Source: Pseudobowmanella zhangzhouensis | GTDB taxonomy: Bacteria > Pseudomonadota > Gammaproteobacteria > Enterobacterales > Alteromonadaceae | Direction of reading: 5' to 3' | Assembly: GCF_042662685.1 (NCBI RefSeq) | Contig: NZ_JBHSYO010000008.1 | Span: 186,001 to 250,000 of the forward strand | DNA: 64,000 nucleotides | Part shown: in pieces, positions 21,101-26,585 of the stretch | Layout: every line of letters starts with the position of its first letter | How positions within the stretch are numbered: the stretch's first letter is position 1 | Program-made: the position numbers and the translations under genes | Notes under the pieces: generated by a model | The model's database searches: none | What the model was told of the DNA's origin: nothing | What the model saw: only the letters and a program-made list of their open reading frames with translations

Positions 21101-22633
21101 AACGTCACTGTCTGACGGTGCAAAGTTCTGTTCCGGTAGTGTGGTAGTGGCGTTTGCTTCTGGCTGTGGTGCTTGGTTTGCTTGCGTGGACTCGTCCAAT
21201 ACCGGATCGGATTCAATATTCAGCAAGCCGCGTGAATATTTATAGGCGGGTGACTGGTCAACAATACCTGTCAATTTTTCAAGCAGGTAATCGTCCACCA
21301 TATCGTCAGTGACATTGCCACGCATGGACTCTGCATCTTTCATTACCTGCGCGGTATATTCAGGATCAAGTAAGGTGGCCTGCTCAACCAACTGATCCAT
21401 ATCTGCACTAGGTTGCGAAGCTGGCACCGTGATATTCAAAGTGCTGGTCTGCTCCCCCTCTGTTGCCCACATTGGATCATTGGCCGCACCCATCGGGTCA
21501 CGCATTTGAACAGGATTCAACAGCGATTCAATTTCCGCATTCAGTCGGTCGTAACGCTGTAGCAGGGCTTGGGTGGCAGGATCGTGTTGTGGCTGGTTAA
21601 TGTTCGCCACATCATCCTGCAACTTCGCAAGACGCTTTTCTTCGTTCTGCAAGGTCAGCAAATCAAACGCTAAACCCTCGTCAGCCAGTTTGTCCAACGT
21701 GCGCTTGTGCTGAACACCTTGCCACACGTTAGCTGCACCGCGTAGCTGCGCACCCGTACCGGCACCACCTAACGCACCATAGCCGCCTTGCTTAAATGCG
21801 TCCCACCCGTCAAAGCCCTCTACGGTTCCCAAAGTACCGGCAGTGTATTCTAAGCCCTCTTGCAAGAATTCCGTTCCCGCTTCGACACTCGCCGCCGCGC
21901 CAACTTTATGACTCGCGTTTTTCGCAATTGCCAGCTTAGAACCACCGTCAACCAAGTCGTCTGTGACACGGGCAATATCGGATGCGCGAAGTCCATCGTC
22001 CAATCCAAAGGCTTTATGTGCGCCCAAGCGTTCCAGTGCCATGACACCAGCGGTAAACGGCGCAACCGACAAGTAATCTTCCCCAGTCGGATTGACACGG
22101 TTGTTATTTCTCGCCCGATCTTCTGCCAATCGCTGTTCGGTTGACGCGGCAAACGCATGAGGGGCATAGACGGCAGCGGCCATTTCAGGCAGTGACTGAA
22201 TCATCTGCTCATTGATAAAGCCGTAAACGTTGCCAAACGTTACCCCACCTTTTGATTCGAGCAATTCAGGAGAGTATTCAGGCTGGTAGTCCACCAAATC
22301 ACGGGCCTTATCACCCCAACGGTTCAGGCTGGCAGATACCCGATCCGCACGCTCATCGCCGCCGCCTAACGATTCTGGCAACGCTCGAATAGCCCCGCCC
22401 AACGCATTACCGGTAATCTTGGATAAGTTACCTACGAAGTCAGTTGCCGCATTCCCCAGGTTGCGTGCTTTCGTTTCCAGAAAGCCCCCGTTATCTGGGT
22501 TTGCAGCGGCCCAGATTTCAGGCGCAAGCTGTTGCATCAACTCGTCGCTTAACCCCAGTTTTCGCCCAGACGCAATAATGTCGTAAGGGTTAGTCAAATC
22601 GTAATCTTTAAACGGATTGGCTTTGTTCGGCAT
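9128..22633 (-). CDS. Giant polyvalent virion protein: MTase, Strawberry-notch helicase, HExxH protease
   Basis: This single open frame of 4501 residues is the last late gene. Segments in order (approximate residues): 1-330 Ala/Gly-rich region like large ejected virion proteins; 690-1180 three divergent repeats of ~160 residues, each with DPQA(R/E) and VVFSSQEKAE-type phrases; 1330-1520 a segment typical of DarB-like proteins (NSGIDPELFTAGMTLTGYY); ~1665-1860 an N6-adenine methyltransferase fold with EPTAGNG (~1670) and NPPFG (~1739); ~1895-1985 a Gly/Asn/Lys linker; ~2000-2700 a Strawberry-notch/SNF2-like helicase with DQTGVGKGR (~2093), DEAHEASG (~2228) and QMLGRINRTGQ (~2626); ~3300-3450 a zincin with HEALH (~3323); 3560-4501 a long helical region with hydrophobic segments near 4190-4225, like the C-terminal domains of large polyvalent proteins. 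It follows four internal-virion-type genes. By analogy with P1 DarB it may be injected to shield DNA. Proteolytic processing by its own zincin is possible but unproven. Confidence 0.9.
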   Translation of the reverse strand: MPNKANPFKDYDLTNPYDIIASGRKLGLSDELMQQLAPEIWAAANPDNGGFLETKARNLGNAATDFVGNLSKITGNALGGAIRALPESLGGGDERADRVSASLNRWGDKARDLVDYQPEYSPELLESKGGVTFGNVYGFINEQMIQSLPEMAAAVYAPHAFAASTEQRLAEDRARNNNRVNPTGEDYLSVAPFTAGVMALERLGAHKAFGLDDGLRASDIARVTDDLVDGGSKLAIAKNASHKVGAAASVEAGTEFLQEGLEYTAGTLGTVEGFDGWDAFKQGGYGALGGAGTGAQLRGAANVWQGVQHKRTLDKLADEGLAFDLLTLQNEEKRLAKLQDDVANINQPQHDPATQALLQRYDRLNAEIESLLNPVQMRDPMGAANDPMWATEGEQTSTLNITVPASQPSADMDQLVEQATLLDPEYTAQVMKDAESMRGNVTDDMVDDYLLEKLTGIVDQSPAYKYSRGLLNIESDPVLDESTQANQAPQPEANATTTLPEQNFAPSDSDVDTTITDPLVKGLAEWNTQNDVDYIQKDPAHTVLHGLRSHSKQGRSFDEAINFDEETQAFFGGLTPDAQQQLRERYEQGADAINSLYKLYNQQVSKPGQQKAQRALDEKRYSKDYLDYSEHYQNHPEEIPEQDSAGWQFLATSTQMSKQEVALLQKQLYGETPAPAKTPPKAKKLKENDTEFRSHTGNTFNSVSEAEKARKENGLEKTTFVSKSGRKSFVLKKVTPWSGKQQVTVDDYTDYKGTLGAIFIPENQAATQQLWDIARTVDPQARLLKVSPSDNRQGVVFSSQEKAEAAIKMHGISVNGGAMIMPNLDTKLPATTAKTETEQEKSAPAEETKPFNFGSKTQNKFDSEADAEKARSKHDLQKVSFVEKIKGKLHKWKLTKVRAWNPKRVVVMRDLFEKGHGQQQGDKPPRAIFYVKDDSIKHQDHLWEIAKTVDPQAEKIVKTDAKDQLSTEKYYGVGFSSQALAEKAMKLHGITIEGESDHYPNFDASPELSNEQAAANTASDLLHPSDPRNKLVISNFSGNNVVLSAKGKPFPSREIAWKALVDNGLVGIAAVIKSKDGSSGKPIYQLRLVKPLEPHENVTVHRFDDQYGASVHYLKTRHPSVSDALVLAAHTAGLKDVRIGKAPDGSRTVFIYTADFLERLIAVSGINVHVGNDVHHLAAKVANAATREQADQNYERLLARWEAVKNHNENSRKSGKKSVAKKTDKVSTFGKLQKLKNYYFRNPDFKLQPVKESDQLTPAEEAELAEYVKEQNYHFLLETTHPDSTTNSVVNDLFSTGELNGIHALISKLREAFNDQVTVLDDILQDSGPHQQAFENLTEVSKDFIREKLQEGSLKTFLIAAKQRQKEDIDNQTRAGRPRFGTRPEPRTELFNGDNNKIFTKDKAEEAKAKIRAIMAGRANSGIDPELFTAGMTLTGYYVEAGMRNFKDYAAQMVKDFGENIKPYLLSFWEGTRAYPGLDTADMTKSDDAKQILTDLDSMLEDEADVDGEPETVDDSSVDKPAMEQALFMSLFDDAVDTMHESAKSFLPHDALSFKMYIAKKMGIKSKDVTYEMEKYAQEILERAMYKALRLQVVGSGWNRAAFDEVMEKAKNLYNAQPKLNVRTGKSQRLQAFSTPLPLSLLINRALGMWTEEFGGKVEFGDAVNEEKVLEPTAGNGLLLPLVELGNNLTINEIMPDRVNQIGKAGLSAGRRTGATNVLSKDAVTEDLVEAESQDVVIMNPPFGPSDTSYTVTGVDGLDYTLTDMDHIIAARQLQAMADSGRAALILGSSRDGKIKGKGRVFLNWLYNNYIVADHFDVDGKVYERQGAAWPIQVVIISGRRTTDNDNYAPTKLDRVKGETANDIFNAVEQRLDDNGFLDSHEWDHRAVEADYVSDGNASISPNIAPDDNAGTIQKVGKGNKGNKSTKESGVPDTGRNGNDGANGTGVVDSSGDRTDTGAGTGSVAGNTKLDKRDNPDSQKPDKEPTKGGSHLDSILRNLQSVERLNDYQAAYKTGSRGSNNGVLIPFNMAKQNQAALASLISRVGDLDEYVAYHLGYKDVDDMFAKANFMGLQVDSLALAIDKYFNGGKAIIIADQTGVGKGRQAAGMIRFAMQQGLLPVFITAKPNLFTDMYFDLLEIGLEPNEINAYIMNSGQRITSETDGGKTVTHQESPKQKEHQTYLKRMNAGQAEIGSSAFPFNMIMATYSQFAMQSARKGALLGVMENAFLILDEAHEASGESSETGNYFRQVVRDAKGITYLSATFAKRPDNLGLYFRTSLGDAANSIQELQDALSAGGIQMQTLLAAMLTESGELLRRERSFEGITIEDRFDKKNRDTHVKLYDSSARILQELIAFSNKFKDFIKDENDKIKAGAQLIGTSNIEQLNPYSFASVVHNYIRNLTMAIKAETVAQRAIDMVNTIDPKSGKPYSPVIALDSTMESIMKAYMDDNMISSGESIEGYSFSTLFEHALRSTMSVTERKPNGDTEKIYYHVDDLPYHLQVHVEKIRDMVAATDFDALPVSPIDYIRKRLTDAGISSGELTGRTNVLDLDKMVFNTKANVYGDKPRREIVDDFNKGKIGVLILNRAGSTGLSIHASEKESVTNKNPRHMIVAQPSLDINVFMQMLGRINRTGQVVLPSYELLWLDLPSEKRPAAVLRGKSRSLNANTSANTDSATSVDGLDMLNHYGDEIMRMYLSENPDILIKLGLSATGLNEREELARYITGKMAVLPTEEQEELFAAVEPMYEEYVAQLKQTGNFQLETTEMDLDATIDEQQILEEGDNTNAFDRDIKLNNADVKTQGKPMSGEEMQQLRSSLDRIAGAELFDSFANAFQTYIYERYAQRIADATKAIERAHGQPDKKIKELQDALREIEARKAKEMNAAQELKHLLHNRLRLGSAIKLEIDGEMVHGMVTDIKHSNDGKGNPYAPGKFKIKLALAHPLRHVNINASQVMTGSGTFKVVDMNHVPPEGLRNIFDTEHMKPQRGQRYILTGNLIKAFSKIDGGKVINFTTQKGQNETGILLPKDFDPANGIKDKLYVTDAPSMFRYLNETKDATLRSFGIRNADNFGFARVEKSGSTQLVMVVPVSNAALRKRYASEEVSAILGREVAWRNGQKAVSIEVTEEQATKIFDLFQEQTPFALTGSALEEFARINGIEARGDDWNTENLFWDKNEEVDHQRREILGMIGRLSLISTGLIGAGVGSKALIPADNTKTGEVTPLSVDALHAKLPKEVEAILRGEGKLKPALQALIKLAPPEIKALVQKLNSLVTSKSNANVIIDDDGHWNANGAVDIKDGEIRMRLFNAKLNDGTQLRGLSYGTFLHEALHTVVLSRYAKLSVAAYPENFGKLGQGDPKAAAALQQFTNLWREFSLAFGTVKDKPIWLKEALNTPDELFVRALTDPNLQHLMAQKKYKGRTLLQRFKDWVKRMLFSLEGTHPSWLDAALVGANDLLDAMANDPDNLAMIENYIALTSKSSGGSAHYDLNENPSEQSKGGRKRSNHLSRLSSEVKSYFKKLMDKYGREKVLKVLPLSEMADLYDHMTNGALQRYYDLTEAYAAYKAKALQYAEKHVEERWADLQKTNPDEERRMSHIMLNATMSQLSPDVAFVDQKIVQSLKARIAQIELDMQAHPKGGSLGQREYKGDLEQKLIDLKRVYRDLHKEWKTLAKNSPQAQQLYLDVREHYKVMWNKTKEYLIKRITELEGDNKHKTALIDKVKLQFEKAVQYGDYFPLFRTGNYIVTSTKDKGRDFMVTRHETLEEAEAEVKAMEKEGWNSSYKVEAKVKSSGQTSVWQSGKEILGAVESINSRARLGQLPEHSGGLVYEFNEMETLFEKLSDGAAKNALIDQIYQVMLDSLPEASAAKHFIHRNRVKGASADQRRAYAHTIYHSVQRAAKIQYQHKLEAEIINMRKLADDVTGRDNILLQQVADSVQERHDKTMNPNGSAISAWLSGFGFHYLLGGSVAAATVNMTQVPLVSVPYLGSIYGYRNTKNAMFKAYADALGSSLNLAQGKGVKRIWKTVSQVDSIIDVTNNNKNLSEMEVKMIKLLQDRGKIDVTQSLTIGQTADTDTKDYTWHNRQRGQAILRAWGSMFHNAEVLNRQVTALMTIRLELARNPRVSEERLYKIAAKAIDSTQFNYAAHNRGMWTRGDYSKLIFMFKTYSVNMISLMVKNTMRARRGDEQAKKFLIGFIGMHALGAGVFGIPLVGMFFELLFGLYDALDDDDDPDNYVRFVDELIMTVAKELGMNDYFADKTSVALRKGIINATLGIDMASRVGLDSMLWRAETDPEDTAFERIAKQLASLTPLTNIFGNIVEGGSMLHEAIWYKGGDPELAMKGVEKFLPNGAGDLFKPIRHGVYGQTTRAGNMVIPADEFQDFTGILSLMVEAGGFNTERMRDVYERRSIQFKENKYREKRRALLMDLAKFEMRRNDVVSDGTLTLIDRFNRDNPDMKIITSSITNSLKAQQAYEQQTVDGIRLQKKQEWRRDRRQYFGKDEKQD

Positions 22634-22649
22634 GTGCGGTTAACCCTGT

Positions 22650-24041
22650 TTATTCTGGTTGTTGAGTGGCGCTGGTAGGTTTGCTTTTATTGGCGTCTTG
22701 AATGCCTTTAAGCCACGCTTCGATAAGTTCACGCTGATCTGGGCTTGCCCCATTCGGGTTTTCGCCACCCGTCAGGCCATAGCCTGTGCTATCGCCTTGC
22801 ATCAGGAACGATTTATAACCATCAATTAAGGCTTGCTGTTGCGCTTCATCGGCGCGCATCCATCGCATATCGGTTTGCGCCATTTTGACAGCCTGTGTAT
22901 GTATGGTTTGCGGGTTAGGTGCTTTGCCGACCAGATATTTAGCCCTTACCAAATCTTCAATCGGGATGTTTGATAAGGTCGATAGCATCTGCATCGAGCG
23001 CACCTGACTTGGTACGGCGCTGCTGCGGCTAAGTGCGGCCTGTTCACGGGTACGAATACCCTGAATTGCTGTACCAAACTTACTCATAAACCCGCTGGCT
23101 TCAGCTTTATCAAGGATCATGTTCTGGGCCTGATAGTGCTGCATCAGGGTGTCCATATCCAAAATGATAGGATTCCCCCCGCTGGCGTCCCGTCCCTCGT
23201 TGACTTCTGAGGGGTACACGTTGCCGTCAGCATCCCGCACCATCACTTGCAGCTTAAATTTGTTGCCGCCCACCGGCTCCATATTCACAATGGCAACGTC
23301 CGTGATCGGTGCGCCAAAGCGCCCAGGTTTGCCGACCGATTTTTTCAGTTCTGGCAGGCCGCCATTGTTCAGCTTGACCAACAGTTCCTGTGATAACTTC
23401 CCGCCATTGCTCATATCGCGGCGAATCAGGCGTGCGGTTTCCTGTAAAACGGGGTTAAACAACACGTCATATTGCGTACCTTCTAGCTTTTTGGCGTGTT
23501 CGTACACATCCTGAAAATTGACTCCCATACCCGCTTCATACGCGGCCATGATATTTTCTAAGCCGGAAAAGGCATTTCTCGCTTCGTCCAGTTTGGCCTT
23601 GCGCTCTGCTTCTTGCACCCGCAGGTTGTTGGCGCGCGTGGCAACAGTTGACGATTCAGTCGATGCCTTAGACGCTGCGGTTGCCGCTTCACTTGACGCT
23701 ATTTGCGCGTTGTCTGCCCTTACCTTGCGCGCATGGTCAGCGTCATAGTTTTTAAGTTGCTTTCCTTTCAGTTCGCCTTCCATTTCCGCATTTTCAGATT
23801 GCAAGCCAGTTAACGTTAGTTTGGCGTTAAAACTTGCGTCGGCTTGCCGATCCAATTCAGGTAGGCGGTCAATCGTGTGCTGCTTAATCTGCCCATCACG
23901 GGTAAGGTTCTCCACTTGTAATCCATGCAACGTTTCTGCACGCTCGTTTTGGATGTTCCAGCGCCGATCATCTTCCTTGTTGCGGTAGTAGCGATCCATC
24001 ATATTGAAACCGGCCTGAAAGCCGCTGACTAACCCACTCAT
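22650..24041 (-). CDS. Internal virion / ejection protein with long coiled coil (463 aa)
   Basis: I place the start at ATG 24041, where GGAGA precedes it and TAATG couples it to the upstream gene; an in-frame upstream extension lacks support. Residues ~10-170 are Lys, Glu, Ala and Gln rich and predicted coiled coil, with an Ala/Ser/Thr run near 120-145. The C-terminal half is more globular. Order and composition match the middle-sized internal core proteins of T7/P22-like phages, which leave the head with DNA. The giant protein gene follows after 16 bases. Exact homology not established. Confidence 0.65.
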   Translation of the reverse strand: MSGLVSGFQAGFNMMDRYYRNKEDDRRWNIQNERAETLHGLQVENLTRDGQIKQHTIDRLPELDRQADASFNAKLTLTGLQSENAEMEGELKGKQLKNYDADHARKVRADNAQIASSEAATAASKASTESSTVATRANNLRVQEAERKAKLDEARNAFSGLENIMAAYEAGMGVNFQDVYEHAKKLEGTQYDVLFNPVLQETARLIRRDMSNGGKLSQELLVKLNNGGLPELKKSVGKPGRFGAPITDVAIVNMEPVGGNKFKLQVMVRDADGNVYPSEVNEGRDASGGNPIILDMDTLMQHYQAQNMILDKAEASGFMSKFGTAIQGIRTREQAALSRSSAVPSQVRSMQMLSTLSNIPIEDLVRAKYLVGKAPNPQTIHTQAVKMAQTDMRWMRADEAQQQALIDGYKSFLMQGDSTGYGLTGGENPNGASPDQRELIEAWLKGIQDANKSKPTSATQQPE

Positions 24042-24301
24042 TAGATGATCTCCGAAAGGATATAACCTGCAACGGCACCAATTACCGCCCCCCACGGGCC
24101 ACCCACTGAACCGGCTTCGGCCCCTGCATAGGCACCAGCGATTGCGCCGGTTCCTGCGGCGGTGGCGTTTTGCTGTTTCTTCATGCGTTTATTCTGATCT
24201 TCTTGCAGCTCGCGTTGCTGTTCTAACTTGGCGGCGTCACGGATGCCTTGCATCGCCTGACCTTTCACTGCCTGACCGGTTTGTAATAATCCGTAACCCA
24301 T
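24041..24301 (-). CDS. Small glycine-zipper membrane protein, virion-associated
   Basis: The 86-residue protein has a charged coiled N-terminal half (KLEQQRELQEDQNKRMKKQQ) and a C-terminal Gly/Ala-rich hydrophobic half (GTGAIAGAYAGAEAGSVGG and a following VIGAVAGYIL), a glycine-zipper pattern that can insert in membranes. It lies inside the internal-virion-protein cluster with TAATG overlap to the next gene. A role in the channel formed during DNA ejection, like short internal proteins of podoviruses, is plausible. A holin is less likely because a dedicated holin gene is present at 47.4 kb. Confidence 0.6.
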   Translation of the reverse strand: MGYGLLQTGQAVKGQAMQGIRDAAKLEQQRELQEDQNKRMKKQQNATAAGTGAIAGAYAGAEAGSVGGPWGAVIGAVAGYILSEII

Positions 24302-24303
24302 GG

Positions 24304-24942
24304 TTAACCCCCAGTATTCACGTAATTAGCCACTGCCTGACGCCCATTTGAACCGGTCAGGATGCCCATATTTCTGTCTTTCGCTGCCAGTCGGCTCATG
24401 TTTTTAGAGTTGGCAACGGTTAAGCCGTATTGACCCGCCATGCGGGTATCATTGGTTTGCTGCATTCGGTCGGTCATTTGAATGCCGTATTTCTGATTCA
24501 TCAGGGCGCTATTGGCACGGGCCTGATTAAACTGACGGGCAGAATTAGCAGTAATCCGGGACAATTGCGCATCCAGTAGTTCGGTCGAGTCGGACAACTG
24601 CATTAAGCGCTGTTCGTAAGGCTGAAAACGCTCCCAATAATCCTTGTATTCATTGCCGATCAACGCTGCATAGGTATCGGATGCGTAATGCTTACCAAAG
24701 GTTTGTCGCAACGGCAGGAAATAGCGCGGGTCATTGCCCCCTAGATACGATCCTGACGCTGTGTTTGCGCCTGCACCGCCGCCACCATACCCACCGCCGT
24801 AGTCACCCCTGCGGCTATTGCCACCATACGAGCCGCCCCCGCCACTGTTGCGGTGAACGTCAAGATAGGATTGGTAATCTGAATAAGATTGCATGGAATT
24901 TATGTCGTCAATGTTGACTTGTGATCTGTATATCTGTTCCAT
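24304..24942 (-). CDS. Putative internal virion protein, Gly-rich N-terminus (212 aa)
   Basis: Residues ~32-65 are a Gly/Ser/Tyr/Arg low-complexity segment (GGGGSYGGNSRRGDYGGGYG). After it, YWERFQPYEQRLMQL parallels YQTLFKPYENKFMRR of the neighbouring 202-residue protein, and both continue with long helical Asn/Ala/Gln-rich regions. The two therefore look like diverged paralogues. Genes of this kind sit between tail and ejection proteins in several podoviruses with large polyvalent proteins. The stop is 2 bases upstream of the glycine-zipper gene start. Function inferred from position only. Confidence 0.6.
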   Translation of the reverse strand: MEQIYRSQVNIDDINSMQSYSDYQSYLDVHRNSGGGGSYGGNSRRGDYGGGYGGGGAGANTASGSYLGGNDPRYFLPLRQTFGKHYASDTYAALIGNEYKDYWERFQPYEQRLMQLSDSTELLDAQLSRITANSARQFNQARANSALMNQKYGIQMTDRMQQTNDTRMAGQYGLTVANSKNMSRLAAKDRNMGILTGSNGRQAVANYVNTGG

Positions 24943-24951
24943 ACGAGAGCC

Positions 24952-25560
24952 TTATCGTGGGGGTGAAACTGGCGGGGTCGGTGTATCTTTCGGTGGGGGT
25001 GTTGGTGATTCGATACCCCACCGCAACCCTGCGCCGATTGCTGTACCGGCTACTTCTTGTCGAAGCGCGCTATTTTGCATACTGTTCAGCACGCTATTTT
25101 GCGCGTCCTGTTGTGCCATAGACGCAATATCCGTCAGCCCTTGCATGGCATTACCGGCTTGCCCTTGCCCCATGGCAACAATATTCTGAATACCGCTGAC
25201 ATACCGATCTTGCTGGCTTGAGGTGCCACGGCTGGCCGTATCAACTTTGGAGCCAGCCAAACCGGTTTCCCCCTCACGTATGCCGGATTGAAACCGGCCT
25301 GAATTGGGGTTTACGCCGTTTTGCATCATGCTGTTACGGATCTTCAAGCCCTCTTTAGCGAATGCGTTTGCCAACGGTCGCATTGATAAATCAGACGCCA
25401 CATTCATTTCCGCTTCACCGTTCATGGCATCAACACGGCGCATAAATTTGTTTTCATACGGCTTGAACAACGTCTGGTAATCATTCCAACGCCGCATAGC
25501 GACCTGGGCCTGCATTTGCTCGGCCTTGGTTTCTGGGATGTCTGTGCTGCCTTTACCCAT
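24952..25560 (-). CDS. Putative internal virion protein with Pro-rich C-terminus (202 aa)
   Basis: The protein starts MGKGSTDIPETKAEQMQAQ and carries the YQTLFKPYENKFMRR block near residues 33-47 shared with the 212-residue neighbour. Helical Ala/Gln/Asn-rich sequence follows and the last ~20 residues are Pro/Thr rich (TPPPKDTPTPPVSPPR). Its start overlaps the end of the upstream GNAT-like gene by 8 bases, and a terminator-like hairpin lies in that overlap zone. It is probably a structural or scaffold-like internal protein of the virion. Confidence 0.6.
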   Translation of the reverse strand: MGKGSTDIPETKAEQMQAQVAMRRWNDYQTLFKPYENKFMRRVDAMNGEAEMNVASDLSMRPLANAFAKEGLKIRNSMMQNGVNPNSGRFQSGIREGETGLAGSKVDTASRGTSSQQDRYVSGIQNIVAMGQGQAGNAMQGLTDIASMAQQDAQNSVLNSMQNSALRQEVAGTAIGAGLRWGIESPTPPPKDTPTPPVSPPR

Positions 25561-25939
25561 GAGAAATCACCTTTTCAAAAACAAAAAACCCGTCTGAATC
25601 AAGACGGGTTTCTGTGTAACCTAGTTTCGGGGCCAGCTTCCTAAGCCCCTTGCGCTTTGTTTTAAATCGAATGCGATGGAAGCCGGTTTTGCGTGCCACC
25701 ATTTCAAACGTTTCCTGATAACGGACAATCACACCAGATTCGCGGCTGACGCCAGCCCAAATAAATAGTGTGTTGTCTTTTTGTGGTTGGATAATGGCTA
25801 ATGTCCCGCCAACGCAGATACCCACGTTTGCCGTACCGTCAGCCAATGCCTGCTGTAGCTGTTCGACCAGATTCAATTCGCCGCTATCAAGGGCCAATTG
25901 CGCCAGTTCGGGAGTGAAATCAAGGATAGGATCGCGCAT
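25553..25939 (-). CDS. GNAT-fold-like late protein (T7 gp13-like position)
   Basis: The 128-residue protein shows a beta strand ANVGICVGGTLAIIQ, a second strand NTLFIWAGVS, a helix around RYQETFEMVARKTG and a terminal LGYTETRLDSDGFFVFEK, the order of a short GNAT acyltransferase-like fold. Similar small proteins precede internal virion proteins in T7-like phages (gp13). The coenzyme-A loop R/Q-x-x-G-x-G/A is not evident, so it may be structural. It is flanked by two terminator-like hairpins, one of which includes its ribosome binding site. Confidence 0.5.
   Translation of the reverse strand: MRDPILDFTPELAQLALDSGELNLVEQLQQALADGTANVGICVGGTLAIIQPQKDNTLFIWAGVSRESGVIVRYQETFEMVARKTGFHRIRFKTKRKGLRKLAPKLGYTETRLDSDGFFVFEKVISHG
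25587..25610 (-). terminator. Terminator-like hairpin inside the 3' end of the GNAT-like gene
   Basis: Read leftward, AACCCGTCTTGATTCAGACGGGTT forms a stem of about 8-9 bp, followed by TTTTTGTTTTTG. It lies within the last codons of the upstream gene and about 25 bases before the start of the 202-residue gene. The coding sequence (Arg-Leu-Asp-Ser-Asp-Gly-Phe-Phe) is compatible with it. It could lower expression of the internal proteins or respond to Q. Confidence 0.65.
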
Positions 25940-25941
25940 AC

Positions 25942-25969
25942 AAAAAAGCCCCTGTGGTTAACAGGGGCT
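25942..25969 (-). terminator. Intrinsic terminator overlapping a ribosome binding site
   Basis: Read leftward, AGCCCCTG and CAGGGGCT pair around TTAACCA and are followed by TTTTTTG, a textbook terminator. Only a few bases separate it from ATG 25939. The only purine-rich ribosome binding sequence for that gene, AGGGG, is the 3' arm of the stem, so the hairpin would also hide the start. Confidence 0.85.
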
Positions 25970-25990
25970 ACTAGGTCAGACTAGAAATTA

Positions 25991-26224
25991 CTATACCTTT
26001 TTCTGTCTGCCTGTGGTAGCGCTTAGTTGTGATACTGGTTGTTTTTTGTACTTGCCTTTTACGTCTGCGGCATGGTCAATCAGTTCAATCGCGGCAGGCC
26101 CAACGTCAATGCCTTGCTTGCGCAAGTGATCAAACGTCTTAATGATTAAATCCAGTTGATCACCGGTTGACTTGTACGCCCGTTCCCGCAATTTACGCGG
26201 GTCAATGTTCTTATGGATTTTCAA
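25991..26224 (-). CDS. Small phage protein, possible tail accessory (77 aa)
   Basis: The protein is basic at both ends (KIHKNIDPRKLRERAYK; KKQPVSQLSATTGRQKK) with a central helix QLDLIIKTFDHLRKQG. Its start overlaps the end of the upstream 124-residue gene by 14 bases. It stands at the end of the tail block, just before a strong terminator. Small helical proteins here are often tail-fibre assembly or hypothetical proteins. No specific function assigned. Confidence 0.55.
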   Translation of the reverse strand: MKIHKNIDPRKLRERAYKSTGDQLDLIIKTFDHLRKQGIDVGPAAIELIDHAADVKGKYKKQPVSQLSATTGRQKKV

Positions 26225-26585
26225 TGTTCACCACCTTATGCACGTAATGGGGGTGGGACAGGTGCAGCGAAAACACCCCAGGTTGATCCACCAGCACGTC
26301 TAATTCCCCATCATCCACCGTATAGATTTCAGATTGCCAAAGTACAGTGGTGCCAACGGGCAGCGCGATAGTAAAGTAACCGTCTGCCAGTACCCCCTCT
26401 GCAAATTGCATACGTGGCACCAGCGCAGGTTGAGTAGGGTCAACGTAATACTGATCTAGGTCTACGTCCCCCTCGATCATGCCCTCGCCTACGTTCAATA
26501 CAATCTCGTCGGGTCGGCACTGGATTTTGCGCCGGATGATACCGGTTGCCACTTCATAAACCACAAAGCTATTAACGTTTTGCAC
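26211..26585 (-). CDS. Small tail-associated protein (124 aa)
   Basis: This beta-rich protein has the phrases YEVATGIIRRKIQCRPDEI and GEGMIEGDVDLDQYYVDP, found in small phage proteins encoded directly after tail-fibre or J-like proteins. The start overlaps the end of the J-like gene by 14 bases, indicating coupled translation. It may be a tip or fibre-attachment component. The assignment is by context and general similarity only. Confidence 0.55.
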   Translation of the reverse strand: MQNVNSFVVYEVATGIIRRKIQCRPDEIVLNVGEGMIEGDVDLDQYYVDPTQPALVPRMQFAEGVLADGYFTIALPVGTTVLWQSEIYTVDDGELDVLVDQPGVFSLHLSHPHYVHKVVNIENP

